Notes: generated by a model from the sequence alone, not told the origin. 40,141 bases of DNA from Bacteroidales bacterium (GCA_028702675.1 JAQVOJ010000015.1:1-40141), one strand, 5' to 3'. Shown: positions 1 through 8,505, numbered from the stretch's first letter. A program made the numbers and translations.

Positions 1-1371
1 ATAATAGTATTGTTTTGTTCTGCATTAATGTATTCTGCCGAAGCTTATATTTATGGTAGAGACTTATCGTATTCAGGAGAAAAATTTGAGTTCTACACAT
101 ATGCCGATCCAATTACAAAAACTCCCATATCTTTAGGATTATTATCGGTTAAAGGAGACGGTACCTTTAAAGGCTCTATAAATATTGAAGAAACTTCGTA
201 TGTTTACTTTGAGACGGGTACTTATCATTTATATTTTTACGCCGAACCTAACGAAAAATACCAATTAGTATTACCACCTAAAACAGAAAAAACTAAAGCG
301 GAAAAGCTTAATCCGTATTGGGCTCCAGAACATATTCATATCGGGATAAAGGGGATGAAAAAATCTGATTTGAATTATTTAATTATGGATTTCGATTATT
401 TTTTCGAATTATATTTAGACGAAAATATGCTCGATTTAGTAGCTAAAGGCAAAAATTCAGGGCTTGATGATTTTATTAAAGATATTGACAAAGCCTTTCC
501 ATCGGGTGGAAATTTATATTTTGAATCATATAAAAAATACAGTTTTGCAATGCTTAGGCATATAGCATACGAAAGAAAAACCAGTGTTGTAAGTTTCAAA
601 TATTTTAAAGACGATAGTGTATGTTATAATAATCCAGCTTACACAGCACTATTTAACAAAATATTTAAAGACTATTTTGATGATTTATTTTTAGACCCTA
701 TTGGTCCATTAATCTATCGAAGTGTAGTTTATGGTCATAGTATAAAAGCTTTAAAAAAAGCATTATCTTTTAAAATTGAATTAAGAAACGAACAATTAAA
801 AGAGATGGTAATCTTAAAAGGTATTCATGATGCATTTTACAATACTAATTATACTTGGACATCATTGCTTTTAACTCTTGATTCGCTTTGTATTGCAACG
901 CCTTATCCTAAGCACAGAGAAATAGGACAAAGCATTGCTGATAAGGTACTTACGATGGCAGCCGGCACTCTTGCCCCTAAATTTAAACTATCTGATTCAG
1001 ACGGCGATACAGTAAATATAACTGATTATAGAAATGAATTTGTTTATCTAAATTTTATTGATACCGAAGCATATACATGTCAACAAGAATTGGAACTTCT
1101 AAAAGTTTTGCACAATAAGCATAAAGCATTTTTTAAAGTTATTTCAATAGTTACCGACAAAAATGTTGCAAAAGCAAAATATTTTTTAAAACAAAAGGGA
1201 TACGATTGGACATTTCTTTTTACAAATGGAGACGAAAGTGTACCCCAAAAATATAAAGTTGTTGCATACCCGAGTTATTACCTTATTGGACCACAAAACG
1301 AATTAATACTTTCACCCGCACCTACACCTTTAGAAGGCTTCGAAAGAGTATTTTTCAGTATCACTCGCTAA
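1..1371 (+). CDS. Exported TlpA/thioredoxin-fold protein, 5' end cut by the window
   Basis: The frame is open to base 1, so the gene starts upstream. The first residues (IIVLFCSALMYSAEA) look like the end of a signal peptide, and the TTG at base 10 is probably not a start. A beta-rich N-terminal part and a helical middle are followed by a thioredoxin/AhpC-like domain in the last ~130 residues (about 960-1371). That domain begins with the typical LAPKFKLSD entry and has a YP cis-proline site (VAYPSYYLIG). The usual WCxxC active site reads AYTC: the first cysteine is alanine (codon 1069-1071) and only the second remains (codon 1078-1080). A normal dithiol oxidoreductase role is therefore doubtful. 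Related Bacteroidota proteins are periplasmic thiol-redox proteins. The last 11 bases overlap the convergent NUDIX gene. Confidence 0.75.
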   Translation: MIVLFCSALMYSAEAYIYGRDLSYSGEKFEFYTYADPITKTPISLGLLSVKGDGTFKGSINIEETSYVYFETGTYHLYFYAEPNEKYQLVLPPKTEKTKAEKLNPYWAPEHIHIGIKGMKKSDLNYLIMDFDYFFELYLDENMLDLVAKGKNSGLDDFIKDIDKAFPSGGNLYFESYKKYSFAMLRHIAYERKTSVVSFKYFKDDSVCYNNPAYTALFNKIFKDYFDDLFLDPIGPLIYRSVVYGHSIKALKKALSFKIELRNEQLKEMVILKGIHDAFYNTNYTWTSLLLTLDSLCIATPYPKHREIGQSIADKVLTMAAGTLAPKFKLSDSDGDTVNITDYRNEFVYLNFIDTEAYTCQQELELLKVLHNKHKAFFKVISIVTDKNVAKAKYFLKQKGYDWTFLFTNGDESVPQKYKVVAYPSYYLIGPQNELILSPAPTPLEGFERVFFSITR

Positions 1372-1975
1372 TTTTTAGTTTTTTAATAATTCTACGAATA
1401 TTGGGATAACTGTTTCTTAATTGATGTTTTAGCTTATGAGCAGGAACAAACTTCACTTTTGTAATGCCTTCGCTAGTTTGTGGTATTGGTGTTTCTGAAC
1501 CGGTAAACCTCATCAAGTACCATACTGTTTGTTTAATTATAAATCCCGGTTCGTTTTCGTACATGTGATATGTGCAACCAAGTTTATGGTCAATAATTAG
1601 GTTATCTAAACTAATTCCACATTCTTCAGAAACTTCGCGTAATGCTGTTGTTTTTATGGTTTCTCCGTGATCTTGTTTCCCCTTTGGTAAATCCCATATT
1701 TTGTTTCTGTATATTACTAGATATTCGTTATTATTATTAACCACAATACCACCTCCAGCCTTTATTGTAGGCATTCTCTCTTTAAAAAGCTTTATTAATA
1801 TTGAAGATTTTTTCCCGTAAATATTAAAATGATGGATTCTATCATTGAATAAAAAGCGATTTATCTCTATATTTAAATCGTCGATTTCGTTGATGTTTTT
1901 ATTAAAAGAATATTTGCTTGCTTTGTCTTTTTTTGATAAACAAATACACCGATTTTTGAAATAAATTTTAATCAT
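1361..1975 (-). CDS. NUDIX hydrolase
   Basis: This 204-residue protein has a complete Nudix box at residues 99-121: G99, E105, then REVSEECGI at 113-121. These residues bind the divalent metal and catalyse hydrolysis of a nucleoside-diphosphate-linked substrate. The substrate cannot be told from sequence. About 70 residues precede the Nudix fold, starting at GGGIVV (74-79), as in other Bacteroidota homologues, which supports the ATG at 1975. That start codon is separated from the divergent pyrE start by a single base, so any promoter must lie inside pyrE. The 3' end overlaps the preceding gene by 11 bases. A housecleaning or nucleotide-pool function beside pyrE is inference. Confidence 0.88.
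   Translation of the reverse strand: MIKIYFKNRCICLSKKDKASKYSFNKNINEIDDLNIEINRFLFNDRIHHFNIYGKKSSILIKLFKERMPTIKAGGGIVVNNNNEYLVIYRNKIWDLPKGKQDHGETIKTTALREVSEECGISLDNLIIDHKLGCTYHMYENEPGFIIKQTVWYLMRFTGSETPIPQTSEGITKVKFVPAHKLKHQLRNSYPNIRRIIKKLKISE
1951..1958 (+). promoter_or_regulatory. Candidate -7 box for pyrE (one mismatch)
   Basis: GATTTTTG differs from the Bacteroidota TAnnTTTG consensus only at its first base. It ends 18 bases before the pyrE ATG, the same geometry as the better boxes in this window. It lies inside the NUDIX coding sequence. The -33 element is poor: TTTG at 1932-1935 gives a spacing of only 15 bases. Confidence 0.3.
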
Positions 1976-1976
1976 T

Positions 1977-2612
1977 ATGAATAATCTACTTGCTAAACAA
2001 ATTGCCGAACAATTATTGCAAATTAAAGCAATTAAATTAGAGCCTACAAATCATTTTACATGGGCATCGGGCTGGCATTCTCCAATTTATTGCGATAATC
2101 GTAAAACCTTGTCGTATCCGGCAGTGCGAAGTTTTATTAGAGATAGTTTCTTGCAAAAAATTGAAGAGAATAATTTTGACTTTGATGTTATTGCCGGAGT
2201 AGCAACAGGTGCGATAGCACAAGGAGTTTTGATTGCTCAAAGTTTAGGCAAACCTTATGTTTATGTTCGCCCTAAACCTAAAGAGCATGGGTTGGGTAAT
2301 CAGATTGAAGGTTTTGTAGAAAAAGGGAAAAAGGTTTTAGTAATTGAAGACCTCGTTTCTACTGGTGGAAGTAGCTTAAGCGCTGTAGAAGCACTTCGTG
2401 AACACGGTTGTGAGGTTGTTGGTATGCTTGCAATATTTACTTATGGGTTCGAAAAAGCAGCCAAAAGTTTTGCCCAAGCAAATCTTAATCTTATAACTCT
2501 TAGTAACTATCAGGCACTACTCGAAATTGCATCAGAAACAGGTTTTATTGATAGTAATGATATTAAACTGCTCGAAGAGTGGAGAAAAGACCCTGCAAAA
2601 TGGAAAAAATAG
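1977..2612 (+). CDS. pyrE: Orotate phosphoribosyltransferase
   Basis: The enzyme joins orotate to PRPP to give orotidine 5'-monophosphate in de novo pyrimidine synthesis, in the cytosol. The 211-residue length is normal. The N-terminal KLEPTNHFTWASGWHSPIYC segment and the RPKPKEHGLGNQIEG loop (about 98-112) are typical PyrE, and the PRPP-binding motif VLVIEDLVSTGGSS lies at 120-133. The ATG at 1977 matches the family N terminus, so the one-base gap to the divergent NUDIX start is probably real. The SRPBCC-like gene follows 28 bases downstream and is likely cotranscribed. Confidence 0.96.
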   Translation: MNNLLAKQIAEQLLQIKAIKLEPTNHFTWASGWHSPIYCDNRKTLSYPAVRSFIRDSFLQKIEENNFDFDVIAGVATGAIAQGVLIAQSLGKPYVYVRPKPKEHGLGNQIEGFVEKGKKVLVIEDLVSTGGSSLSAVEALREHGCEVVGMLAIFTYGFEKAAKSFAQANLNLITLSNYQALLEIASETGFIDSNDIKLLEEWRKDPAKWKK

Positions 2613-2640
2613 TGTTAACAAAATTCAAATCAAGTAACAA

Positions 2641-3048
2641 ATGAAGGATTTTAAGGTAGAAAGTAAAATTGTAAAAATCCCAAATACAGACGAAAGAATT
2701 TTTAAATTTCTTTCAGATTTTAGAAATTTTGATAGATTTATGCCACCGGATGTTCAAAACTGGCAATCGGAAGAAGATACATGTAGCTTTACCATTAAAG
2801 GGCAAAATGCAGGATTACAGTTCGTTCAAAAAGAGCCTTATAATACTTTAAAAATTACTGGTTCAAGCCAAACACCTTATAATTTTTATTTTTGGATTCA
2901 ACTAAAACATTTAGGAAATTACGAAACAGCTCTAAAAATGACAATAAAAGCAGAGCTAAATATGATAATGCGTACAGCTGTAAAAAAACCACTTAAAAAA
3001 TTTCTCGACCAACTTGCAGACCAACTAAAGCTTATTCCATATCCATAA
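2641..3048 (+). CDS. START/SRPBCC-like small protein
   Basis: This 135-residue protein has no signal peptide. It opens with a strand (VESKIVKIPN), then a helix with the phrase FLSDFRNFDRFMPPDVQNW, a run of strands, and a C-terminal helix (AVKKPLKKFLDQLADQL). That order is the helix-grip layout of the polyketide cyclase/START (SRPBCC) superfamily, which binds hydrophobic ligands. No catalytic residue can be assigned. It follows pyrE on the same strand with 28 bases between, and this adjacency is common in Bacteroidota, but no link to pyrimidine synthesis is evident. Confidence 0.72.
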   Translation: MKDFKVESKIVKIPNTDERIFKFLSDFRNFDRFMPPDVQNWQSEEDTCSFTIKGQNAGLQFVQKEPYNTLKITGSSQTPYNFYFWIQLKHLGNYETALKMTIKAELNMIMRTAVKKPLKKFLDQLADQLKLIPYP

Positions 3049-3196
3049 GTTATTATAGCTTAATCTTTGAATTATTAGTGTGTATTTTATTGTTATGAAT
3101 CGATCTTTTAAGGCTCTTGAGAAATTCAATACATAGCGACACACTGCCTCTTACAAACTCCAAAAAATCAAATAATTAGAGACACTGATGATTTAA

Positions 3197-5428
3197 CTAT
3201 GTTATATCTTTTTCCTTATCAGAACATACATATAAAACGTTTCCTAATTCATTATATTCGTTAAATATATTTACATTATTTTTAATTATATCGCTATGTA
3301 AAAATCCAACAATGCATAAGTCAGAATCTATAGAATATCTGGAAATAGTTTTTGAATTAGTTTCACCTCCCTCGCTTGTAACAATTGTAATATTACTTTT
3401 CGAAATAGGTAAACGACCATCTTTTATCATATCAAATAAGTGCTGAGCCTGCATATCTTTTTCTTCGGGTGGATATACAGCAAATATTTTAATAAAACCT
3501 TTACTCCAGTCAGGATGCCCTAAAAGAATATATGCAAGTAGTATCATCAGATTTGCGTTTTCGTAATCTTTAGTAGTAATCCATACATGAATTTCTTTCT
3601 GATAGCCGAAACCTTTGTATGAAGTATTTAAAATACATACATCGAAATTAGAGGATTTAATGATTTTAAAATTATCAATTACCACTTGAAGATTTTCGGG
3701 TTCAGTTCTTGAAAACTCAAACAATATCAGATTATTAAGTTTGCCGGAAATACTACTAAGCTGTATTACTTGTGCAATTGCCGATGTATAACTTGGGCTT
3801 ATTATTGTGTCAAGATAAACTCTATTTTTGCTACCATGTGCAAGATTTATAAGTTTGTTTAAAACAAACTTTGATTCTTTGTTTGTTTTTTCGTTTAAAA
3901 AACCTTCGATAAAATGGATATAAGTACCAAATCCATATTTAAACGATATCCATCTCATAAAGTCAAATGCCGATCTTCGTTTAAATGTATCAGCAGTAAC
4001 GCATACTGCAAATGGTCTCCAACTAACTTCTCTGTCTTCTTTGTCGGCACGTTGAGCAAATATTTGTAATGCTCTGCTTAATTGGAAAACCACTCCTCTA
4101 AAAAGCTTCTCAAGACCTTTTTTATCTTTTTGCGAAAGAGTAATTAAATAATAAATAAGTCCGATTACAAATATTGAAGAAATGGCATATGTTGTGTTCA
4201 TTTTAAACATAAGCCAAAACGATAATACTGCACCTATTAGCGAGATATACCATTTAGATTTAAATGTAGGACGATATGAAGGGTCAGCAGCAAAATGCTC
4301 TAAGAAGGAGATCAAACAAATAGCTCCATAAGTAAAAATAAAAAACATTGAGATTATTTCGGCAACAAAGTTTATATCGCCAATAAAAATGAAAAAGAAT
4401 GCAATTGCAATTGTAATTAAAGAAGCATTAATAGGTTCATTATCTTTCTTTTTCCCTTTTGAGAGCCATCTGCTAATTCTTTTGTTAGGAATAATATCAT
4501 CGTAACCAATTGCTTGAATAGTACGTGGTGCTACCATTATACTTCCAAGAGCCGACGAAAGTGATGCGGCAGCCAAACCTATAGGAATAATAGGACCCCA
4601 TACGGCTATTCTACTCATAATAAGCTGGTCGGCAACTAAATCTTCGGGTAAAGCACTAACAGCAAATTTGTAAGCTGCAAATGCGTACACCACCATACCA
4701 ACAAGAGTAGCCCATAATGTACCTCTCGGAATTGATACTTTGGGGTCTTTTAGGTCACCGCTTAAGCCTAAGCCCGCAGCTAAACCGGTAAAAGCAGGAA
4801 AAATAATAACAAAAACATAGAAAAAGTTTTCGTTTTCGCTAATATGTTGTGTCGAATGCAGTACTCCATCGTAAGACTCAAGTGGTTTACCAAAGAAAAA
4901 ACTTACTAAAGAAGCAAATAATATTATTGCAACTACGTATAAAACCTTCATCCCCGAATTTGCTCCACGTGTAAGCATAATTACAGCAAGGATAGTCATT
5001 ACCGGTAAACTTATAAATCTCTTATCAGGAATTACAAAACCATAATTTTGTGTCAACCAATTAATTATTGGATCAAAAGCTTCTGCAAATGCTATTACAT
5101 AAAAAGCAACACTAATGGCTTGCGAAAGATATAATGCAACACCTATTGCTCCACCTATATTTAACCCAAACGAACGTGAAATAATATAATAAGCTCCACC
5201 ACCCAAAACTTTTTGGTTTGTAGCAATTTCTGCAACTGCCATAGCTGTTGGAATAGTTACCAAATGACCTATAAGTATTATACCAATTGTACCAATAAAA
5301 CCAACCTGCCCAACTGCCCAACCAAAGCGAAGAAATAATACTGCCCCTAAAATAGTAGTAAGTGCAGTTAAAAAAACCGGTAAAGTACCAAATTTTGCTT
5401 GCTTATTAACTAATCCTTCTTGTTGCAT
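3197..5428 (-). CDS. SLC12-like APC-superfamily transporter
   Basis: The 743-residue protein has about 12 hydrophobic segments in its first ~440 residues, followed by a ~300-residue soluble C-terminal part. The N-terminal membrane region carries FGTLPVFLTALTTILGAVLFLRFGW, shown here only as a landmark near residues 13-37 (key residues G14, G28, R34, G36), and GGGAYYIISRSFG at 76-88. The GGGAYY motif is the hallmark of eukaryotic Na-K-Cl and K-Cl cotransporters (SLC12) and their bacterial relatives. The C-terminal part resembles the cytoplasmic domain of that family. The substrate, cation plus chloride or amino acids, is unresolved. The gene stands alone, divergent from the 262-residue protein. 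Confidence 0.85.
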   Translation of the reverse strand: MQQEGLVNKQAKFGTLPVFLTALTTILGAVLFLRFGWAVGQVGFIGTIGIILIGHLVTIPTAMAVAEIATNQKVLGGGAYYIISRSFGLNIGGAIGVALYLSQAISVAFYVIAFAEAFDPIINWLTQNYGFVIPDKRFISLPVMTILAVIMLTRGANSGMKVLYVVAIILFASLVSFFFGKPLESYDGVLHSTQHISENENFFYVFVIIFPAFTGLAAGLGLSGDLKDPKVSIPRGTLWATLVGMVVYAFAAYKFAVSALPEDLVADQLIMSRIAVWGPIIPIGLAAASLSSALGSIMVAPRTIQAIGYDDIIPNKRISRWLSKGKKKDNEPINASLITIAIAFFFIFIGDINFVAEIISMFFIFTYGAICLISFLEHFAADPSYRPTFKSKWYISLIGAVLSFWLMFKMNTTYAISSIFVIGLIYYLITLSQKDKKGLEKLFRGVVFQLSRALQIFAQRADKEDREVSWRPFAVCVTADTFKRRSAFDFMRWISFKYGFGTYIHFIEGFLNEKTNKESKFVLNKLINLAHGSKNRVYLDTIISPSYTSAIAQVIQLSSISGKLNNLILFEFSRTEPENLQVVIDNFKIIKSSNFDVCILNTSYKGFGYQKEIHVWITTKDYENANLMILLAYILLGHPDWSKGFIKIFAVYPPEEKDMQAQHLFDMIKDGRLPISKSNITIVTSEGGETNSKTISRYSIDSDLCIVGFLHSDIIKNNVNIFNEYNELGNVLYVCSDKEKDIT

Positions 5429-5706
5429 TATATATTTTTACAAGGTGTTAAAGATAAAAAAATGATATGATAATGCTTTATTTTTTTCAAGCTTAATAAT
5501 CAGTTTTTGATTATTTTTTTCATGAATTTTTTAAAATTATAATTTTAAAACATGTATTTATTTAATCTTAGTTGCTTAACGTCTTGTTAGTCTGTGTTTT
5601 ATTAAGTATATTATAAACATGTATTTGTTTATATTTTAATCGGATTGCTTATTGATTAAGAGCATAATAAGTTGTTATCTTAGCAACTGATTAAAAGAGT
5701 GTTTTT
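5429..5706. other. Divergent intergenic region with a spaced direct repeat
   Basis: This 278-base region lies between divergent genes and contains no ORF I would call. It has a 17-base direct repeat with one mismatch: AAACATGTATTTATTTA at 5548-5564 and AAACATGTATTTGTTTA at 5615-5631, 67 bases apart. Both copies carry the palindromic core ACATGT. An AT-rich hairpin (arms 5495-5502 and 5508-5515) is followed by a T run. A weak -7-like box lies at 5676-5683. Confidence 0.5.
5676..5683 (+). promoter_or_regulatory. Weak -7 box inside a small dyad upstream of the 262-residue gene
   Basis: TATCTTAG differs from TAnnTTTG at one position and lies 23 bases before the ATG. TTG at 5652-5654 is 21 bases upstream and could be the -33 element. 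The box sits inside a dyad, AGTTGTTA/TAGCAACT (5670-5688), which could be an operator. This is inference from position only. Confidence 0.3.
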
Positions 5707-6495
5707 ATGTACCAACGAAAATATCCAAATACTGATAAAGAACGCTACAATGTTTTGAAGAGTTTTTTTGATACTATTAAATCATTAACTGATGGGGGTA
5801 TTCCTATAAGTACTGAATGTTTTGTAAAAGCAAAAAAAGTTTTTGGCATATATGCTAAACTTATGGATTTTAATGAAGACACAAATAATAAAGAAAATAA
5901 ACGTATTCAATTATATAAAGAACTCTTTCATAAATCAAAATTATATATAATTCATTATTATCAAATGATGAATATGGCAATTGAGAGAGGCGAACTTAAA
6001 CCAGAAATAAGATTGTATTACGGTTTAAAACAAAACGATAATAAACCTCCACGCATACACAGCGAATCGGAGCTTATTAGTTTAGCTAAAAATTTATTTA
6101 TTGCTGATGCCAAAAGGATATCAGAAGGTGGAAAATACTTAACAAATCCTGGCATAGGTGTAGTTAAGGTTTGGTTCGAGAAGTTTTACGATATATATCA
6201 GGGCGAAAAAAACTTAGAGAATGCTAAAACCGTAGAAGTTGAGAATATTCAAGAAATACGAAACGAAGCTGATACTACAATAAAAGATATTTGGGATAAT
6301 ATTGAAGCAGAGTTTATAGAGTTACCTAATAATGAAAGAATTGATATTTGCTCAAAGTATGGAATGGTATTCGAATTACTTGAAGAAAAACAAGAAATAA
6401 GCGAAAAATCAGAAGAAAAACCGGAAGCTTCTCTTACACAAGAAAGACCTGTAATTAAGAACTCACTGCAGTACACTTTTGCTTTTCCGGAATAA
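5707..6495 (+). CDS. Uncharacterised 262-residue soluble protein
   Basis: I do not recognise a family. There is no signal peptide or membrane segment. The first ~190 residues are predicted mostly helical, rich in Lys, Tyr and Asn, with segments such as LYKELFHKSKLYIIHYYQMM. The tail from about residue 225 is charged and low in complexity (EEKQEISEKSEEKPEAS) and ends in LQYTFAFPE. It resembles unnamed Bacteroidota proteins, but I cannot name a function. The gene is preceded by a plausible but weak promoter, and its last 33 bases overlap the convergent CPBP protease gene. Codon use looks like that of its neighbours, so nothing indicates recent transfer. Confidence 0.75.
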   Translation: MYQRKYPNTDKERYNVLKSFFDTIKSLTDGGIPISTECFVKAKKVFGIYAKLMDFNEDTNNKENKRIQLYKELFHKSKLYIIHYYQMMNMAIERGELKPEIRLYYGLKQNDNKPPRIHSESELISLAKNLFIADAKRISEGGKYLTNPGIGVVKVWFEKFYDIYQGEKNLENAKTVEVENIQEIRNEADTTIKDIWDNIEAEFIELPNNERIDICSKYGMVFELLEEKQEISEKSEEKPEASLTQERPVIKNSLQYTFAFPE

Positions 6496-7365
6496 AAAAT
6501 ACATAAGTATAGCACTAATTATAATACTTACTATTACAAATATTGTATTATGATTAGCTATACCCAAATCGTCAATTCCCGAAATATCATTTCCAAAAAC
6601 AAAGTACGACACCACTGCTATTGAGTTATTTAAAAAGTGTGCCCAAACTGCGGGCCATATAGAATTAGTATGTATTACTAAATACCCAAAGAAAGCTCCC
6701 AGTAACACTCTTGGAACAAATCCGTAAAACTGAAAATGAATTGCACTAAATAAAATCGCTGCCACAATTACTGCTATATGCTTATTTTTTGAGTATTTAT
6801 AAATCATTCCCTGTATCAGTCCTCTAAAAAATATCTCCTCTCCTAAAGCCGGTACAAAAGCAAGAAGAAATAGATTAATCAGTAATGTAGATAAGCCTTC
6901 GCCTTGCAGCATTATTTCTGTACTTCGCATAGCTGCCTCTTCTAATGCTTTAAATACCACCTCCATTGAAAAAGGAAGATTAATTCCGGCATTCCACTTT
7001 ATTACCACATTCATCCAAGGAATTGAAGCAATAAGAATAAGCGAAGACAGTAGGTAAACTCCAAAATCACTTTTTCGTTTTAAGAAAAGCGTTTCGCCAA
7101 TATTTCGGTAAAGAATTAAAGCAATAAGCAAAGCAGGTAGTAAAAATGTAAATATTGCAGCAATAAACTGTAAAATTTTTAAAAGTGAAACTTGAGTTAA
7201 GCTGAGTTCTTCGGGATTTGCAGTATGAATATTTTGGCTAATTTCGGATGGAGCTAAAGAGATAATTAAACTTACAAGTAGTTGTGCAATTAAAAAACTT
7301 AAAAGAATAATTGACAAACTTATAAACAGTCTATACCATACTTTATTATTACTGTCGTTTATCAT
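6463..7365 (-). CDS. CPBP-family intramembrane metalloprotease
   Basis: The 300-residue protein has about eight hydrophobic segments. It carries the three CPBP (CAAX protease and bacteriocin-processing, Abi) motifs: EExxxR at 176-181 (GEEIFFRG), a histidine at H210 in FSAIHFQFYGF, and HxxxN at H243-N247 (WAHFLNNS). In characterised members these residues bind the metal and cleave within the membrane. The substrate is unknown. Its start overlaps the end of ribD by four bases (7362-7365), so the two are translationally coupled. Its 3' end runs 33 bases into the convergent 262-residue gene. Confidence 0.88.
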   Translation of the reverse strand: MINDSNNKVWYRLFISLSIILLSFLIAQLLVSLIISLAPSEISQNIHTANPEELSLTQVSLLKILQFIAAIFTFLLPALLIALILYRNIGETLFLKRKSDFGVYLLSSLILIASIPWMNVVIKWNAGINLPFSMEVVFKALEEAAMRSTEIMLQGEGLSTLLINLFLLAFVPALGEEIFFRGLIQGMIYKYSKNKHIAVIVAAILFSAIHFQFYGFVPRVLLGAFFGYLVIHTNSIWPAVWAHFLNNSIAVVSYFVFGNDISGIDDLGIANHNTIFVIVSIIISAILMYFLFRKSKSVLQ

Positions 7366-8411
7366 GCTTTTGCCGGATAAAAAATTCGCAACTCGCTATT
7401 CCCATAATAATCTACCGATTGCAATACTCCATTAAGTACAGGTTCGGGGGTGCCTTTACCAAAAACAATATCTCCGGTAAAAACTCTAGCTTCGTCCCAC
7501 ATATTTTCATCAATAAAACTTTGCAACAAATCGTGTCCTCCTTCTACTACTAAAGATTGAATTTTTCTTTTATAAAGCACATCAAGTATTTGTTGTACAA
7601 CAGATTTTGTAAAGTTTATTTTTTCGAAATCAATATTTTTCTGTTGAGTTTTCTTTTCCGAAGTAAATATTAGGGTAGGAGTAGAATTATCAAGTAAATG
7701 AACTGTTTTTTCAATTACATTAAATTCGTCTAGGCTTATACGCAGAGGATTTTTACCTGGCCACATTCGTGCCGTAAGTTGTGGATTATCAAGCATTACT
7801 GTTCTTGTGCCAACCATAAAAGCATCTTCTTCGGTTCGCCATTTATGAACAAGCATTTTACAATAATCGTTAGTAATCCATGCCGGATGAGGATGTTTTT
7901 TAGTGCGTTCGTGATCAATAAAACCATCGGCACTTTTAGCATATTTTAAAATAATATAAGGTCTTTTCTTTTTGTAAAACGTATAAAACCTACGATTAAA
8001 AAATTCGGCATCAGCATTTAAAACTCCTTGTGTAACAGAAATACCTGCATCTTGCAGTTTTTTAATACCATTGCCTGCAACAAGAGGATTGGGGTCGGTA
8101 GAAGCCAGTACTACTCTTGGAATATTTTTACTAATAATTAAGTCGCTGCAAGGAGGTGTTTTCCCATGATGACTACATGGTTCTAAATTAACATATAATG
8201 TACTTTTCGCTAGTAAACTTTTTTCTTTTACAGAATTAATAGCATGTACCTCTGCATGTGCCTCACCATATTTACGATGAAATCCTTCTCCAATTATTCT
8301 ATCTTTATACACAATAACACATCCTACCATAGGATTAGGAGAAACACTTCCCCTTCCATATTCAGCAAGTTGTAAGCAACGCTTTATATATATTTCATCT
8401 TTATTGTCCAT
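7362..8411 (-). CDS. ribD: Bifunctional riboflavin biosynthesis deaminase/reductase
   Basis: RibD deaminates the pyrimidine product of GTP cyclohydrolase II and then reduces its ribosyl side chain, two steps towards riboflavin. The N-terminal deaminase half shows the SPNPMVGCVIV entry, the zinc ligand H52 with catalytic E54 (HAE), and two further zinc cysteines at C79 and C88 (EPCSHHGKTPPCSD). The reductase half follows from about residue 145 (RPYIILKYAKSADGFI). The 349-residue length is normal. The CPBP protease is coupled downstream by a four-base overlap. No other rib genes are nearby. Confidence 0.95.
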   Translation of the reverse strand: MDNKDEIYIKRCLQLAEYGRGSVSPNPMVGCVIVYKDRIIGEGFHRKYGEAHAEVHAINSVKEKSLLAKSTLYVNLEPCSHHGKTPPCSDLIISKNIPRVVLASTDPNPLVAGNGIKKLQDAGISVTQGVLNADAEFFNRRFYTFYKKKRPYIILKYAKSADGFIDHERTKKHPHPAWITNDYCKMLVHKWRTEEDAFMVGTRTVMLDNPQLTARMWPGKNPLRISLDEFNVIEKTVHLLDNSTPTLIFTSEKKTQQKNIDFEKINFTKSVVQQILDVLYKRKIQSLVVEGGHDLLQSFIDENMWDEARVFTGDIVFGKGTPEPVLNGVLQSVDYYGNSELRIFYPAKA

Positions 8412-8418
8412 TATTTTA

Positions 8419-8426
8419 CAAAAGTA
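8419..8426 (-). promoter_or_regulatory. -7 promoter box for ribD
   Basis: On the minus strand this reads TACTTTTG, a perfect TAnnTTTG. It ends only seven bases before the ribD ATG at 8411, so the mRNA leader would be nearly absent. No clear -33 TTG lies at the usual distance. Confidence 0.45.
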
Positions 8427-8475
8427 TTAAAATCACAATTAAAAAATGTTTTATAAAAATGAATTTTATAAAACA

Positions 8476-8505
8476 TTGCAAGCTTAATAAATTCAATTAA
8501 TTTTG
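8476..8505 (+). promoter_or_regulatory. Promoter of the calcium/sodium antiporter gene
   Basis: A -33-type TTG at 8476-8478 is separated by 19 bases from a perfect TAnnTTTG box, TAATTTTG at 8498-8505. This is the best complete Bacteroidota-type promoter in the window. It puts the transcription start close to 8510, only about ten bases before the ATG at 8520, and argues against the upstream TTG at 8511 as the start codon. Confidence 0.6.

Noticed and set aside
5495-5520. Hairpin AATAATCA/TGATTATT with a T run as a terminator
   Set aside because: It lies between divergent genes with no transcript to end, and only two of eight pairs are GC. Chance in AT-rich DNA is likely.
5584-5596. 13-base match TTGTTAGTCTGTG shared with the MITE candidate at 33100-33112
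   Set aside because: Flanking sequence does not match and a 13-base identity can arise by chance in a window this AT-rich.
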